From assembly GCA_030156535.1 (NCBI GenBank), contig JASGMJ010000014.1:1-64000 (forward strand): a stretch of DNA of 64,000 nucleotides, given 5' to 3'. Every line of letters starts with the position of its first letter. Within the stretch, counting starts at the first letter, position 1. The notes under the pieces are model-generated. The model worked only from the letters and a program-made list of their open reading frames with translations, was not told where the DNA came from and made no database searches. Position numbers and translations under genes: made by a program. Shown here piece by piece: positions 63,012 through 64,000 of this stretch. The stretch is from Candidatus Sumerlaeota bacterium (GTDB lineage Bacteria; Sumerlaeota; Sumerlaeia; SLMS01; JAHLLQ01).

Positions 63012-63141
63012 GGGAATCTCCCTCTGCAAAACCTTTGTATCCTGATTTCAGTGCCCGGCCTCCGGTTGGCAACGCAAAAGCCACGAACGCCGCCAGGCCC
63101 GCCAGCCAGGACACGAAAAGGATAGTGGAGAGATGCTCCAT
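62995..63141 (-). CDS. 48-residue single-TM membrane peptide overlapping the kinase start
   Basis: ATG 63141 is preceded by a perfect ribosome site AGGAGG four bases away. The 48-codon frame encodes a hydrophobic segment at about residues 4-26 (LSTILFVSWLAGLAAFVAFALP) and a charged tail. It ends 17 bases inside the kinase gene, so the kinase is probably translated by coupling. No family is recognised. Alternatively it is a leader peptide. It is too short for usual ORF cut-offs, but the site makes it credible. Confidence 0.65.
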   Translation of the reverse strand: MEHLSTILFVSWLAGLAAFVAFALPTGGRALKSGYKGFAEGDSRGRPA

Positions 63142-63342
63142 GTCGCCTCCTGTACGGCAGGAATATCGGGCACCTGGCCGCATATGAGGGTGCGGTGCCG
63201 CGGCAGCATGATGGAAGGGGAATCTGGGATGTGAGGCTGGCCAGGTTCTGCCCGTGGCTCGGCGCCACTTCGCCGTTGACCGATTCGACGCCCGGCACTG
63301 ACTCTTCCGACTCCTCGCGGGAACCACGCCGGGCCGGAGACT
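63142..63342. other. Divergent intergenic region between the micro-gene and the M50 protease
   Basis: A 201-bp gap without ORF of interest. It holds the AGGAGG ribosome site of the micro-gene at its left edge and the GGAGA site of the M50 gene at its right edge. No clear promoter pair was found. Confidence 0.5.
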
Positions 63343-64000
63343 ATGGGATTCGACTTACAGGGCTTTCTGCACAACCTCCTCACCCTCTATCCCGTCTTCC
63401 TCTTTGCCCTGACGATTCACGAGGTGGCCCATGCCCTGACGGCCAAATGGGCGGGCGACCTGACATCCACCTACCAGAACCGGCTTTCCCTCAACCCCAT
63501 GGTTCACATGGACCCGTTCGGCACGGTGCTCATTCCGCTGCTGATGATGGCCTTCGGGGGCGGGTTGTTCTTTGGCTGGGCGCGTCCTGTCCAGGTCGAC
63601 AAGATGCGCTACAAGAGCCCGGGCTGGGACGTGATCGTTTCGCTTGCCGGGCCGTTTTCCAACGTTTTGCTGGCCATTTTCGGCACGCTGGTCTTCAGCC
63701 TGCTGCTGCGTATCGGGCTCGTTGGTGCCGGGAACGGCTGGTGGGTGCTGCCCGAGGGATTCGGCGGAGCCTTCAGCGAGTTCGTGATGCTGTACGTGGC
63801 GTTGAACTGGCTGCTCGTGCTCTTCAATCTGATCCCGGTGCCGCCGCTGGACGGATCGCACATTTTCTACTTTTTCGTCATTCAGGGACGGGCGAAGTAC
63901 GAGGCGGTCTGGGAGGTCTGGTCGCGTTTTGGCTTCGTGCTGCTCTTCCTTCTCTTGTGGCGCGGCCCCCTGGGCGCATACTTTGGCGTCGCGATCTGGA
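63343..64000 (+). CDS. M50-family site-2 zinc metalloprotease (runs past window end)
   Basis: The frame is open from ATG 63343 (GGAGA upstream) to the last base, giving about 219 residues. The zinc motif HEVAH is at 26-30 within TM1. FFGWARPVQVDKMRY follows, and NLIPVPPLDGSHIFYF contains the third-ligand Asp. No PDZ domain is inserted before that point, so this is the short, PDZ-less branch. Members cut membrane-bound substrates within the bilayer, often anti-sigma or signalling proteins. The stop lies beyond the window. Confidence 0.92.
   Translation, partial: MGFDLQGFLHNLLTLYPVFLFALTIHEVAHALTAKWAGDLTSTYQNRLSLNPMVHMDPFGTVLIPLLMMAFGGGLFFGWARPVQVDKMRYKSPGWDVIVSLAGPFSNVLLAIFGTLVFSLLLRIGLVGAGNGWWVLPEGFGGAFSEFVMLYVALNWLLVLFNLIPVPPLDGSHIFYFFVIQGRAKYEAVWEVWSRFGFVLLFLLLWRGPLGAYFGVAIW

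Overview
This window is dense, high-GC DNA from a Gram-negative (diderm) bacterium. The diderm reading rests on many lipobox signal peptides, AsmA-type and TlpA-type envelope proteins, a GspE/GspF pilus or secretion pair and two sigma-54 response regulators. No rRNA or phylogenetic marker is present, so the lineage stays open. The mix of giant CHAT/TPR proteins, Ser/Thr kinases, partner-switch regulators and dispersed intergenic repeats would suit a little-studied phylum near Planctomycetes, Verrucomicrobia or Sumerlaeota, but that is only an impression. I see no insertion sequence, phage, CRISPR array or rRNA. There is one tRNA, tRNA-Ser(GCT).

Layout. 1-2.4 kb: end of an FtsX-type ABC permease operon with a lipoprotein. 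2.5-6.5 kb: tRNA-Ser, cysH with a palindromic candidate operator, a sigma-54 response regulator and asd. 6.5-19.1 kb (minus): a three-gene operon joined by two ATGA overlaps. It encodes a giant AsmA/YdbH-like protein, a YdbL(DUF1318)-like lipoprotein and a 2539-residue exported TolB-TPR-CHAT protein. 19.2-20.8 kb: SH3 protein and M48 peptidase. 20.9-24.1 kb: a sugar ABC importer (two permeases, binding protein, no ATPase), divergent from a second sigma-54 regulator. 25.8-29.7 kb: an active multi-PDZ DegP-like lipoprotein, a catalytically degenerate paralogue, then a STAS/anti-sigma partner-switch pair.

29.8-45.7 kb holds metabolism and envelope genes: a thioredoxin-fold DUF255 protein, speA, a methyltransferase, aroB, a Cys/Met-metabolism PLP enzyme, a BaiN/HI0933-type flavoprotein, a flippase, a TlpA-type lipoprotein coupled to pdxB, and an aminotransferase. 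46-52.8 kb: a triple-PAS hybrid histidine kinase, gspE, gspF and an unknown one-TM protein. 52.9-60.8 kb: dprA, a polytopic membrane protein, purD-pyrR-serine hydrolase, an unknown membrane-anchored protein and queG. 60.8-64 kb: a 268-bp element with perfect 18-bp terminal inverted repeats, a Ser/Thr kinase whose external part resembles a GspG pseudopilin domain, an overlapping 48-codon membrane peptide gene, and the start of an M50 site-2 protease.

The most promising candidate for an undescribed system is the 6.5-19.1 kb operon. It looks like an AsmA-family inter-membrane lipid bridge (the YdbH-YnbE-YdbL system of E. coli) with a giant exported CHAT protease-like protein attached. Secondary candidates are the active/dead protease pair, the kinase-pseudopilin fusion with its overlapping micro-gene, and the intergenic repeats.
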